From Promethearchaeota archaeon (GTDB lineage Archaea; Asgardarchaeota; Lokiarchaeia; Sigyniarchaeales; SOKP01): 64,000 nucleotides of DNA. Both the position numbers and the translations under genes were made by a program. Location of the stretch: NCBI GenBank assembly GCA_030606485.1, contig JAUWGH010000001.1, positions 558,001 through 622,000 on the forward strand, in the 5' to 3' direction. The notes below the pieces were generated by a model that was not told the origin of the DNA, did not search any database, and was given only the letters and a program-made list of their open reading frames with translations. Positions 28,029-37,726 of this stretch are shown here, one piece after another (within the stretch, counting starts at the first letter, position 1; each line of letters starts with the position of its first letter).

Positions 28029-29321
28029 CTATTCAGTTAATTTATAAGGATTTTCATTTAAAAGATAAATTCCTTTACGTTCAATTATTTTTATTTTTTT
28101 ATAAGCATTGGTAAAGAAAGATCGTATCGCAAGATCTCTCTTTTTCATATATTCTTTATTATTTAGACATCTTAACCTTGGAGTATCCGGATCCTTGCAA
28201 AACTGACAAATAGGATTATTATTTATAACTTTTCTAAAATACCTAATTAGTTCATGGTTCCAAATATCTTTATTAAAATCTCCCTCAAATTCTTTAAAGT
28301 TTAACCTAAAAAGCATAATTCTATTACAAATCCCAATATAATGAGAGTTTTCATATTCAACTGCTCCTTTTAATTTAATATCTGTCCAAGGATTCACACA
28401 ATAATTGCTGTTGCAAACATTACTCCCATTAACTTCAAGATTTATATAATTCGGAGGATATGGTGATATGTTAATATTGATTAATTTTGCATATTCATAA
28501 ATATCCTCTAAAAATTTATTTCCCTCTTCAGGAAAAAAATAAAAACTTGCTTTATCATCAATTAAATTTCTAGAGGCATAATACTGGTTTATATTAACTA
28601 CATCAATATTAATCGATTTTAAAATTTTAAGCAGCTTCTTTATCGTGTTTTGATTCAATTTAAATATTAGACAATTAACTATTATTTTTGGTTTATTACT
28701 ACCTTTTAAATTCCTAATTTTAATTAATTTTTCTAGATTACCGATAACTTTATTAAAATCACCTCCTTGAAGGCTAGCGTAATTTTTTTCTTCACCCGAA
28801 TGTACTGAAGCCATAATTATATCAAATTTTATATTAACAAATTGATCTGCCAGATTTTTATCTAATAATGAAGCATTAGTGGTAAGAGATAAATTATTCT
28901 TCATTTCCTTTAGTTTTTTACAAATATTGATGATATTAGGATTGATCAATGGTTCTCCTGTTGCACCAGATAATTCAATATTTTGAGATCTTTCAAATAA
29001 TTTAGAAAATTTTTCAATATAATCTACTTTCAAATTATTGGGAAAAATTTTTCCTGCTGTTTTTTTTGCAAAATCGTAAAAATAATGGATTTCACAAAAT
29101 TTACATCGATAATTACAGAGATTTGTTGTATTTAAAAATACATTAAAGGGATAGGATCTTAAATGATCTTTTTTTTTGTTTGATTCAAAATTATTAATGA
29201 AAAAATTTGAATATTTTAAATTAAAAAAAAATAATTTACTCAAAATTAAATCTATAATTTTGAATTTATCATATCTTTTATATATTTTAAATAATAATTG
29301 ATTAAAATTGGATAATTTCAT
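28029..29321 (-). CDS. Radical SAM protein with C-terminal cysteine-rich (SPASM-like) region
   Basis: A 430-residue enzyme with the radical SAM motif CNYRCKFC (C69, C73, C76), ELSGATGEPLINP as the GGE-like segment and TTNASLLD. After about residue 300 further cysteines occur (VCNSNYC, GICNR, ICQFCKDP, RLRC), consistent with auxiliary Fe-S clusters as in SPASM proteins. Chemistry is unknown: sugar or lipid modification is plausible given its place between two GT4 genes. The first 55 residues are basic and hydrophobic. Confidence 0.83.
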   Translation of the reverse strand: MKLSNFNQLLFKIYKRYDKFKIIDLILSKLFFFNLKYSNFFINNFESNKKKDHLRSYPFNVFLNTTNLCNYRCKFCEIHYFYDFAKKTAGKIFPNNLKVDYIEKFSKLFERSQNIELSGATGEPLINPNIINICKKLKEMKNNLSLTTNASLLDKNLADQFVNIKFDIIMASVHSGEEKNYASLQGGDFNKVIGNLEKLIKIRNLKGSNKPKIIVNCLIFKLNQNTIKKLLKILKSINIDVVNINQYYASRNLIDDKASFYFFPEEGNKFLEDIYEYAKLININISPYPPNYINLEVNGSNVCNSNYCVNPWTDIKLKGAVEYENSHYIGICNRIMLFRLNFKEFEGDFNKDIWNHELIRYFRKVINNNPICQFCKDPDTPRLRCLNNKEYMKKRDLAIRSFFTNAYKKIKIIERKGIYLLNENPYKLTE

Positions 29322-29342
29322 AGTTATATAATAAAATTTCTT

Positions 29343-30449
29343 TTATTCTAATAACTTTTTATATATTTTAAAATAATATTGTTTAGCTACATTTTGCCAA
29401 CTATATTTTTTTATAGTTTTGAATCCATTATTGATGATTTTTTTTCGCAAATCAAAGTTTTTAAGTATTTTTATTGAATTTAGAAATAATTGGTCAATAT
29501 CATCAATATCTGACATAAAACCATTAATTTCATTCTCAATTAAATATAAAGCCATTCCTACTTTCGTTGTAACTATAGGAATTCCAGTAGCCATGCATTC
29601 TAATAATGACAAGGGTCCTCCTTCAACTCTTGAGGCAATAATATACAAATCCAAAACATTATAACAATCAGCCATTTCTTTATAATTTTCCAAGTAAATG
29701 TGAGTATATGGAATTTTATACTTTTCTAATTTTTTCTTTACATAACCTCTCGCTGGTCCTGTAAGAAAAATATGTATATCAAATTTTTTTTTAATTTTTT
29801 TTACAACTTCACAAAAAATATCTGGTCCTTTAATTAATTTAGGTTCCAATCCTTCACCCCATCCGACTCCATCTTTTTGGAAAGAGCCGATTATAATTTT
29901 ATCTTTAGGTAAATTAAATTTCTTTCTTAATTGCGACTTTCTTTTTTTATTATAACTTTTAAAAATTGAAAGATCTACTCCTAAAGGAACAACCTCTATT
30001 TTATCCTTATTAAATCCTGCTTCAATTAATTTATTTTTCGTGATAAAACTTGAAGTATGTAAAATATCAATTTTTTTATTTAAATATGGTATAAATTTTA
30101 ATCTTTTATCCGATGGAACAATGTGAAACCAAGTTAATACATGCTTATTAGATTTTCTTAATTTTATTATTTTATTAGATTTAATTAAACAATTAATTGA
30201 ACCAAAGTGGATGATTTTTTTCTTTGCAAGAAATGAATAGCCAATATCTGCTTTAATTAATTTTAATTTTTTTAGATTATTTATAATCTCGCTACTAATC
30301 CAATAAATAACCCAATTACCTTCTTCTACAATTAAAATAACTTTCAAATTGAAACTTAACAGAAGTCTTTTTAATTTAAGTAGAAAATCAAACATTTTAT
30401 CCTTAAAAAATTGCCAATTTAAAATTACGTTTCCACTTTTGTCAAGCAT
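29343..30449 (-). CDS. Glycosyltransferase family 4 (GT-B)
   Basis: A 368-residue transferase. VEVVPLGVD-like IEVVPLGVDLSIF, GSFQKDGVGWGEG, and the donor motif SRVEGGPLSLLECMATGIPIV identify a GT4 retaining enzyme. Part of the same-strand run with the radical SAM gene and GT at 26984; gaps are about 20 bases. Confidence 0.88.
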   Translation of the reverse strand: MLDKSGNVILNWQFFKDKMFDFLLKLKRLLLSFNLKVILIVEEGNWVIYWISSEIINNLKKLKLIKADIGYSFLAKKKIIHFGSINCLIKSNKIIKLRKSNKHVLTWFHIVPSDKRLKFIPYLNKKIDILHTSSFITKNKLIEAGFNKDKIEVVPLGVDLSIFKSYNKKRKSQLRKKFNLPKDKIIIGSFQKDGVGWGEGLEPKLIKGPDIFCEVVKKIKKKFDIHIFLTGPARGYVKKKLEKYKIPYTHIYLENYKEMADCYNVLDLYIIASRVEGGPLSLLECMATGIPIVTTKVGMALYLIENEINGFMSDIDDIDQLFLNSIKILKNFDLRKKIINNGFKTIKKYSWQNVAKQYYFKIYKKLLE

Positions 30450-30588
30450 TACTCTATTTTTGAGTTGTTTTAATTTATCAATAATTGATACCTTAATATT
30501 AATTTTTAAAATTATAAATTATTTATAAAAAAGGAATATTAGAATATATTTTCTTTAAGAAATATTTTGTTCATGAGAGATCGAACGT

Positions 30589-31221
30589 CTAGGATTCGAT
30601 TTTTGCCCAAATTTCGCCAAATTGAATGCTATATGACAAAATTTTTAATCCAGCTGCATCCATTTCCTTTTTGAAAGTATCAAGTGTATATTCAATATAA
30701 TGGGTTGAATCTAACATGTATTCAAATCCTAACTCCTTTTTATATAAGGGCAACCACCCCCGATTAATCATTGGAACTCGTATTAGCAAAAATTTCCCTA
30801 AATTTTTAATTTTTTTCAAAAAGATATTCCGATCTTTAATGTGTTCTAATACATTAGATAATATAATATAATCAAAAGATTCTTCAAATTGGTATTTAGT
30901 TGCATCCGCATTTATATAAATGATATTATCTCGGCTATGGTTTTTTTTAGCAATTGCGATATTTTTCTTATTTATATCGATTGCAACAACTTTTTTGGCT
31001 TTTTCTGCAATTTTATATGATATTAATCCAATTGAACAACCAATATCTAAAACATTTGAATTCTTTTCGATTTTATCGAGAAAATATTGATGATATTTCA
31101 TTATTCTATGTTTTGGGTGAATATCATCGTTTAGTTTTATTGCTAATTTGGAAATTTTTTGATAGAGATAATTATGAAGTTTAATATAAAGACTTAGACG
31201 AAATTTATCCAATTTATTCAT
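30589..31221 (-). CDS. Class I SAM-dependent methyltransferase
   Basis: A 210-residue protein with NVLDIGCSIGLISYKIA, VVAIDINKKNIAIAKKN and YIILSNVLEHIKDRN. Family typical length. Its C-terminus, ILSYSIQFGEIWAKIES, is often seen in methyltransferases of glycan clusters. Substrate not readable. Confidence 0.82.
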   Translation of the reverse strand: MNKLDKFRLSLYIKLHNYLYQKISKLAIKLNDDIHPKHRIMKYHQYFLDKIEKNSNVLDIGCSIGLISYKIAEKAKKVVAIDINKKNIAIAKKNHSRDNIIYINADATKYQFEESFDYIILSNVLEHIKDRNIFLKKIKNLGKFLLIRVPMINRGWLPLYKKELGFEYMLDSTHYIEYTLDTFKKEMDAAGLKILSYSIQFGEIWAKIES

Positions 31222-31249
31222 AATTTCTTTTAATCCTTATTTTTATTTT

Positions 31250-32080
31250 TTAAAATTTTTGAAATACCAAAAGAATACTATGACCACTAAATTTTATTAA
31301 TATTTTATCAAGAAGTACTTTTATGAGATTTATAAAATTTGAATTCCTCTTATCGTATAAAATTTGTAAGAATCTTTTAATGAAAAATTTTAGAAAAAAA
31401 ATATCATCCTTAAATCCCTTTATCCCATCGAATGGCTTTGCGTATTTTAATTTTAACCCTAAATTATTAAAATCTTTAATTACTTCATCTTTATTTAAAA
31501 TATATTGATAAAAATTCTTGGAAGCTGCTTTATTTAGATAAAAATTTTGATTCATAACTTTATATAAATGAAAATTAACGTTTAATTTTCGAAAAGGGGA
31601 CATATAGGGAAATGTAAGAAAAAGATAGCCCTTTGATTTGATAACTCTCTCCATTTCCTTTGCGACTTCATTATAACCTTCAAAAAAATGTTCAATAACA
31701 CCTATAGACCAATAACCAGCAAAATAGTTATCTGGAAAAGGAATTTTTCTAACATCAGCCAGCTGAACTTTAATTTCAGGAACTTCCTTTTTTAACCGCC
31801 TAATAGTAGCCTTAGCAGAATCAATTCCAATTGCATCGAAATTCATCCTCTTTAACTGATAAACTTTATTACCTAATCCACACCCCCCTTCAAGAATAGG
31901 ACCATCTTCAGGAATTAAAAATCTCTGTGTAATTTTGCATACTAAGGATTTTGGATTAAGATTTAAAACATTGGTCCTTAAAATATCAGAATTTTTTAGC
32001 CAATGTAAATCCCAAAAATTTTTCCTCATTTTCTTACGAAAATGGAGTATTTTTTTTCTTTTCTTATCAAAATATATCAT
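31250..32080 (-). CDS. Class I SAM-dependent methyltransferase
   Basis: A 276-residue protein with ILEGGCGLGNKVYQL, AIGIDSAKATIRRLKK, FPDNYFAGYWSIGVIEHFFE and YLFLTFPYMSPFRK. It has a basic N-terminal extension and an aromatic C-terminus. It is the first gene of the minus-strand run and diverges from the GT4 gene at 32159. Confidence 0.82.
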   Translation of the reverse strand: MIYFDKKRKKILHFRKKMRKNFWDLHWLKNSDILRTNVLNLNPKSLVCKITQRFLIPEDGPILEGGCGLGNKVYQLKRMNFDAIGIDSAKATIRRLKKEVPEIKVQLADVRKIPFPDNYFAGYWSIGVIEHFFEGYNEVAKEMERVIKSKGYLFLTFPYMSPFRKLNVNFHLYKVMNQNFYLNKAASKNFYQYILNKDEVIKDFNNLGLKLKYAKPFDGIKGFKDDIFFLKFFIKRFLQILYDKRNSNFINLIKVLLDKILIKFSGHSILLVFQKF

Positions 32081-32158
32081 AACAAAGAAAAAATTAATTT
32101 GTTTTCTATAATTGTTTATTATGTAATATTATAGTTTAAGATTGTAATAAAAATTTTT

Positions 32159-33334
32159 TTGGATGTTTTAACAACAGTGAATATATTACTTACTTTCACT
32201 TACGGTGTTTCTTTAGAGCAATGGTATAATTTAGGAATAATTTTTAGGGAAATAGAATTATATAAAAGGCTTTTTCGGAAAAATGTTAATTTTACTTTCT
32301 TAACATACGGAGATCATAAAGATTTAGGTTATTCTAAACTCTTAGGTAAAATTAAAATTATTCCCGTTTTAAATTATATTAAATCAAAAGATGGTAAGGT
32401 TCAGTTTTTAAAATCCTTATTTTTACCTTTTAAACTTAAAGAAAGATTCATGGAAGTAGATATCATTAAAACTAACCAAATGGATGGAAGTTTGATAGCA
32501 TGTATTGCTAAATTGTTATTTAGAAAAAAATTAATCATCAGATGTGGTTTTGAAAAGTTTAGATTTTTCTTGTTTAAAGAAAAGGAAAAAAAAAAGAAGA
32601 ATTATTTCAAATATTTATTAAAATACATTTGGATATATTTTCTTGAATTGATATCTTATAAAATAGCAGATGGAATCATTCTAACAAGCAAGCTCGATAT
32701 CGATTTTATCATTAATAAATTTAACTTAGAAAAAAAAAGAATATTGATCCGCCATTTCTATAATTATATAGATGTGGATTTATTCAAACCTTTAAATTTA
32801 GAGAAAAAGGAAAAACATGTATTATTTATTGGAAGATTAAATGAACAAAAAAATTTGTTTAATTTATTACAAGCTTTTAAAAAATTAGACGGCTTCACAT
32901 TAGATCTAATCGGAGAAGGGCATTTAAAGGAGAAGTTAAAAGAGAAATCTGAAGAATATAGAATTAAAATCAATTTTTTAGAACGATTTCCAAATAATAA
33001 AATACCTGAAATATTAAATCAATATCAAATTTTTATTTTACCTTCGCATTTTGAAGGAAATCCAAAAGTTTTATTAGAAGCAATGAGTTGTGGAATTCCT
33101 TGTATAGGTACGGATGTTTATGGTATTAATAATATAATTATACATAAAAAAAATGGGTATTTATGTAAAACAAATGCCAAATCTATAAGAAATGCGATAT
33201 TATCGCTTTATAATCAACGAGATCTAAGAGAAAATATTGGAAAAAATGCAAGAAATTTTATTTTAGAAAATTGTTCTTTAGAAACAATTGCCAATAAAGA
33301 ATATAAATTTTATAGGGAAATCTTAAATGGTTGA
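32159..33334 (+). CDS. Glycosyltransferase family 4 (GT-B)
   Basis: A 391-residue frame opening with a TTG; the GTG at 32177 (MNILLTFTYGVSLEQW) is the more natural start for this family. The donor-binding half has VLFIGRLNEQKNLFNLLQAF, then LPSHFEGNPKVLLEAMSCGIP and GTDVYGINNII, clear GT4 hallmarks. It stands alone on the plus strand and is followed by about 1 kb of decayed DNA. Confidence 0.87.
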   Translation: MDVLTTVNILLTFTYGVSLEQWYNLGIIFREIELYKRLFRKNVNFTFLTYGDHKDLGYSKLLGKIKIIPVLNYIKSKDGKVQFLKSLFLPFKLKERFMEVDIIKTNQMDGSLIACIAKLLFRKKLIIRCGFEKFRFFLFKEKEKKKKNYFKYLLKYIWIYFLELISYKIADGIILTSKLDIDFIINKFNLEKKRILIRHFYNYIDVDLFKPLNLEKKEKHVLFIGRLNEQKNLFNLLQAFKKLDGFTLDLIGEGHLKEKLKEKSEEYRIKINFLERFPNNKIPEILNQYQIFILPSHFEGNPKVLLEAMSCGIPCIGTDVYGINNIIIHKKNGYLCKTNAKSIRNAILSLYNQRDLRENIGKNARNFILENCSLETIANKEYKFYREILNG

Positions 33335-33438
33335 AATTTAATTTCATCTTCTTAAAATACTACTTTACTTAATTATATAATCAAAATCTAATATATTAAT
33401 CAAATTTTGAAATCTATGAATTTTAATAATCATAATTT

Positions 33439-33664
33439 ATGATAAAGAAAAAAATTATAATTATAACTGGAACGCTTGGCTTCATCGGTTCACACACATC
33501 AGAAAGGTTAATTGAGAATGGAAATTTTTTAATTCTAGTCGGTAAATTCAATAATTTTTATTTTGGAAAAGAAAAATTTTTGAATATTCTAATTTAAAAT
33601 TATTAAATAAAAATAGAGGAAATTTTAAGTTTTCAATTATCTATTCTTTTTTAAATTTCTTAGC
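33439..33664 (+). pseudogene. N-terminal relic of a nucleotide-sugar epimerase
   Basis: ATG at 33439 starts a 52-codon frame with ITGTLGFIGSHTSERLIENG, the NAD loop of an extended SDR, and NNFYFGKEK. A shift near 33578 moves the similarity into another frame (EYSNLKLLNKNRGNFKF), after which it stops. The pattern fits UDP-glucuronate/UDP-glucose epimerases. Only about 70 residues remain. Confidence 0.7.
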
Positions 33665-33917
33665 TTAAATAACTTTTCTATACTATTTCTATAACATTTT
33701 AATTTATGTCGTAACTTTTATTAGAGCATAAAATATATTTTTTTCTATGTTCAATCTCAACGCCACTCGTATAAAAATTATTAAGAAAATTAATTAAAAT
33801 TTGAGACTTAAGTTAAAAGAAATTATTTTTTATTGCTAAGAATCCCAATTATTGACCAAAAAATATAAATAGAAGTTTTAATAATGGTTAATTAAGAAAA
33901 ATGTGAATAGATGCATC

Positions 33918-34180
33918 ATGATACGGATTCTATATAAAAGAAAAGCAAATATTTTTCAGACTCAATTAACTGATTTTATAGATTATAAAAGGGTTGAAAT
34001 TTATAAGATGTGGGAATAAAAAGATTATAATTTCGTCAGAAAGAACTTTTTATGGAGTCCCGTACGTCGATATAATAAGTATGATAAATCGGAAGAACTA
34101 ACAAACCTTTTAAGTTAGCCAGAATTCAAAGTTATTTATCTCAATAAAAAATATATTTTTAACGTCAGAATAAATGGATA
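33918..34180 (+). pseudogene. Unidentified ORF relic with two in-frame stops
   Basis: From an ATG at 33918 one frame reads MIRILYKRKANIFQTQLTDF, KMWE, TAA, KDYNFVRKNFLWSPVRRYNK, EELTNLLS, TAG, PEFKVIYLNKKYIFNVRING. It looks like one former protein of about 85 residues. Family not recognised. Sequence on both sides (33665-33917, 34181-34352) is AT-rich with nothing identified. Confidence 0.4.
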
Positions 34181-34352
34181 ATTATTTTCTCAGAAAACTT
34201 TTTAATTAAATTCTTAAATTAAATTAATTTATTGCTTTATAAATTATGATAGGAATGGAAATATCAATTCTATATGAATGTTAAGACATACTAAAAACAG
34301 ATTTAAGTAATAACAAATTATTCTCTTAATAATAAAACAATATAAATAAAAA

Positions 34353-35177
34353 ATGATTAATTTTATTAAATCGATTAAGTCTAATATATCAAAATCTCTT
34401 GCTTTAACAGAAAAAAATATTAAATTAAATCTGAGATTTAAATTTACTATCCTATTTTCTTATATAACTCCTATTATTGCTATATTAATGCCACTTATTA
34501 TAATGAGTCAATTTTTCCAATTTAAAGAACAATTTGGTAATTGGACAATTGAAAATTATTTTTTATATCAATTTATAGCCTATAATATCATTCTTTTGAG
34601 AGGGATTATAACTGAATTTCCAACCCAATTTCGTATTGAAAAATTTTGGAAAACTCTCCCTGCTCTTATGATCGCACCATTTAATAGATTTAATTTATTG
34701 ATAGGAATTTTTTTATCAAAAATATTTTTGATTTTAATCCCATTTACTCTGTTTTTTATAGTATCTTGTATTTTTATCCCAATTTCATTTATTACTGGTA
34801 TTTTTATCATTGGAATTTATTTTGGTATCGCCTTAATATTTAGTGGAATTGGTCTTATAATCGGGGTTTTTGCTGTTTCTAATGAAAATGTTTGGAGATT
34901 ATTAATGTTTTCTATTAATATTATCTTTTGGGCAAGTTGTCTTACATACCCTTTTGAACTATTTCCAGCGATTTTTCAAACCGTAATTAATTTAAATCCA
35001 CTATATTATTTATTTGATATTTTAAGATTGACATGGATTGAGAATAATCCACTATTTACATTCATTTTATATCCTTATCATTCCCTTATATTTTTTTCAA
35101 GTTTAATAGTTATTCCATGTATTGGTGTTTTAGTATTTAATATGATTTTTAAAAAATATGGAATTGTTGGATATTAA
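34353..35177 (+). CDS. ABC-2 type transporter permease (glycan exporter candidate)
   Basis: A 274-residue membrane protein with about six hydrophobic segments, the first near FTILFSYITPIIAILMPLII, and later FTLFFIVSCIFIPISF and GIYFGIALIFSGIGLIIG. The ABC-2 pattern with a short loop (WRLLMFSINIIFWASCLTYP, FELFPAIFQTVINLNPLYYL) is typical. It is followed without a gap by the ATPase gene. In a glycan island this pair is a candidate Wzm-like exporter, although the same architecture also serves drug and lipid export. Confidence 0.87.
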   Translation: MINFIKSIKSNISKSLALTEKNIKLNLRFKFTILFSYITPIIAILMPLIIMSQFFQFKEQFGNWTIENYFLYQFIAYNIILLRGIITEFPTQFRIEKFWKTLPALMIAPFNRFNLLIGIFLSKIFLILIPFTLFFIVSCIFIPISFITGIFIIGIYFGIALIFSGIGLIIGVFAVSNENVWRLLMFSINIIFWASCLTYPFELFPAIFQTVINLNPLYYLFDILRLTWIENNPLFTFILYPYHSLIFFSSLIVIPCIGVLVFNMIFKKYGIVGY

Positions 35178-36095
35178 ATGGTTAGAAACATAATTGAAAC
35201 ATTTGATTTATCAAAAAAATATAAACTTAAAGGAAGAAAAAAAGAAATAATTGCTTTAAATAAAGTAAATATTTCAATAAAAGAAGGAGAAATTTTTGGA
35301 TTATTAGGACCAAACGGTGCGGGAAAAACTACAATGGTTCAAATTCTAACAACATTATTACAACCAACAAGTGGGTATGCTATAATTGATGGATATAATA
35401 TTCTTAAAAAACCTAGGCAAGTTAAAAATAGAGTTGGTCTTATGCTTGAAAGTGATATGTTATATTATAGAATTACAGCTTATGATAATTTAAAATTTTT
35501 TTCCAAGATATATGATGTTTCAAATTATGACAAAAAAATTCATAATCTTGCTAAAGAGTTTGGGATAGAAAAGTGGCTCAATCAATATGTTGAAAATTTT
35601 TCTAGCGGTATGAAAATGAAACTTGCGTTATGTAGAACCTTATTATTAAAGCCTAAAATCTTATTTTTAGATGAACCAACATTGGGTTTAGATGTACAAA
35701 CTACTAGTTTCATTGTCAATAAATTAAAAAATTTAAATCGAACAATCTTTTTAACAAGCCATGATATGAATGTAGTTGAAAAATTGTGTAATCGCATAGC
35801 CTTTATTAATAACGGAGAAATTGTAAAAATTGGTGCTCAAGAAGAAATGAAAAGATTAATACAGACAGAAATTAAGGTTGTCATAGAAATAGTCGATAAT
35901 AAAAATCAATTGAAATTTGAATTAGATCAGAAAGAATTCATAAAGGATATTGTTTATATGAATAAAGGTTTTATTATTAGTCTTAAAAGTAGAGAAAATT
36001 ATCAAGATTTAATGTTAATTTTGAGTAAATATAAAATTTTAAAGATAAAAGAGCAAGACTTATCTCTTGAAGATTTATTTTTAAAAATAGTCTAA
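35178..36095 (+). CDS. ABC transporter ATP-binding protein
   Basis: A 305-residue ATPase. The Walker A motif is GPNGAGKTT (44-52), the signature FSSGMKMKLAL is at about 141, the Walker B is ILFLDEPT, and the switch histidine lies in LTSHD. The C-terminal 80 residues are the short helper domain seen in CcmA/NodI/DrrA-type ATPases; there is no carbohydrate-binding domain of the Wzt kind. It begins directly after the permease stop codon, so the two are one operon. Confidence 0.9.
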   Translation: MVRNIIETFDLSKKYKLKGRKKEIIALNKVNISIKEGEIFGLLGPNGAGKTTMVQILTTLLQPTSGYAIIDGYNILKKPRQVKNRVGLMLESDMLYYRITAYDNLKFFSKIYDVSNYDKKIHNLAKEFGIEKWLNQYVENFSSGMKMKLALCRTLLLKPKILFLDEPTLGLDVQTTSFIVNKLKNLNRTIFLTSHDMNVVEKLCNRIAFINNGEIVKIGAQEEMKRLIQTEIKVVIEIVDNKNQLKFELDQKEFIKDIVYMNKGFIISLKSRENYQDLMLILSKYKILKIKEQDLSLEDLFLKIV

Positions 36096-36118
36096 AAATT
36101 CTTAGATTAAACCAAGAT

Positions 36119-37046
36119 ATGATAAAGATTAATCTTAAATTTAAAATTTAAACTATTTATTAAAAATATTATCCCAAAATTTACGCTTATTAGGTTATTA
36201 TCGATTTATTCGAAATGGAAAACAATAAAGCATAAAAAAATCTTTAAGACAGCATCAGAAACTCCCGCTTGGCTAAATTCAAATGGACTTAACACTCTTC
36301 AACAAAAATATCCTCCCATCAAGATTCCTAAATACGATGAAAAGAGTATTGAGAAAAGGAGGAAAAGGAGAGTAGAAGATATTATTAATATAATTGGTCC
36401 AAAGTTTAAAAAAATAAATACTTTTCTTGAATTAGGTTGCAGAGACGGAATGAAATGTTACTTTTTACAATGTTTAGGGAAAAAAGCGAAAGGTATTGAT
36501 ATTACATCTAGGAATTTCAGTAATAAAGCTATAAATAAAGGTGTAATTCTTCTGGAAATGGACGTTGCCGATTTAAAATTCGAAGTTGAGAGTTATGATT
36601 TTATCTTTTCATATAATTCATTTGAACGCTTACTTGAACCAGAATTAGTACTAAAAGAGGCTATACATGTTGTTAAAAAAAAAGGAAATATTTTTCTTTT
36701 TTTTGGACCATTGTATATGTCCCCTTGGGGTTTACATACATATAGAACAATCACAATCCCTTATTGTCAATTTCTTTTTCAAAAACATATGCTCAAAAAT
36801 TTCAGTAGAAGAGTAAAGGGATTAAAGCCCTTGGGAGATTCTCAACTTAATAAATGGTCAGTAGAAGATTTTCGTAAATTATGGGAAAAATGTTCTAATC
36901 GACTAAAGAAAGTTAAGTATTATGAAATATCTGATATATCTCACCTTAATTTATTTATGCAATATACTCAATGTTTTAGAAGTAAAACGACAAACTTTGA
37001 TGATTTAATTGCTTCTCATTTAATAATATTATTTAAAAAAATTTAA
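36119..37046 (+). pseudogene. SAM-dependent methyltransferase with probable frameshift at its 5' end
   Basis: Similarity to a methyltransferase starts well before the first in-frame ATG (36450), which lies inside the SAM loop ELGCRDGMKC and cannot be the true start. The frame is open upstream through WKTIKHKKIFKTASETPAWL and YDEKSIEKRRKRR, but it has no ATG, GTG or TTG before 36450. An ATG at 36119 in a neighbouring frame (MIKINLKFK) becomes continuous with a one-base shift around 36145. Downstream parts (VESYDFIFSYNSFERLLEP, FFGPLYMSPWGLHTYR) are intact. It may be a pseudogene, or a functional gene with an assembly error. Confidence 0.6.
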
Positions 37047-37089
37047 GATATTTAATTTTCAATGAGAATAATTAATTCTAAAACAATAA

Positions 37090-37515
37090 TTAAAATTCAC
37101 GTACAATTTTTTTAAAAGTAGAGTAATCATAAATATAATCATCCTCATTATAAAATTCAGAAGTTAATACTAAACAAACAGATCCAGAAGAAAAATTCTC
37201 AATTTCCCGCCATATCAGTGCTGGTAAATATAAACCAAAATATGATCTATTTAAATTAATTGTTTTTCTATTAAATCCATCATCTATAACGACATCAAAA
37301 CTACCAGAAGCAGCAATTATAAATTGTTTTAATATAAAATGAGCATGTCCTCCTCTTGTCTCTCCTCCTGGGACATCATAAAGATAAAAGACCCTTTTTA
37401 TATCAAAAGGGATATGTCTGCTATTTTCTATAAATGTAAGATTTCCTCTTGCGTCATATATTTTAGGTAATTTAATTATTCTACAATCTTCTATATTGCT
37501 CTTTTTTTTGGTCAT
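37090..37515 (-). CDS. NDP-4-keto-6-deoxyglucose 3,4-ketoisomerase (FdtA/QdtA-like), copy 2
   Basis: A 141-residue cupin nearly identical through its core to the protein at 13464: KIYDARGNLTFIENSRHIPF, LYDVPGGETRGGHAH and FSSGSVCLVLTS. The differences fall mainly at the ends and in surface positions. It diverges from the aminotransferase at 37727. As with copy 1, the gene makes the 3-keto substrate for that enzyme. Confidence 0.9.
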   Translation of the reverse strand: MTKKKSNIEDCRIIKLPKIYDARGNLTFIENSRHIPFDIKRVFYLYDVPGGETRGGHAHFILKQFIIAASGSFDVVIDDGFNRKTINLNRSYFGLYLPALIWREIENFSSGSVCLVLTSEFYNEDDYIYDYSTFKKIVREF

Positions 37516-37726
37516 TTATATTTCTCTAGTTATTTTATAATACTTGACATTTAATTTTTAGCAACTACAATATAACAAAAATAAATAAATTAAAAAATGT
37601 TTTAGTTTCAAAAAGAGCTTAAATTTATTAAAATGATTTGGAGATTGAATAAATTTAAGGAGAAAAATAAAGGCAAAACCATCCTTCATGAATTGCCTTA
37701 CTGAAATAATGAGAAAATGATTAAAT

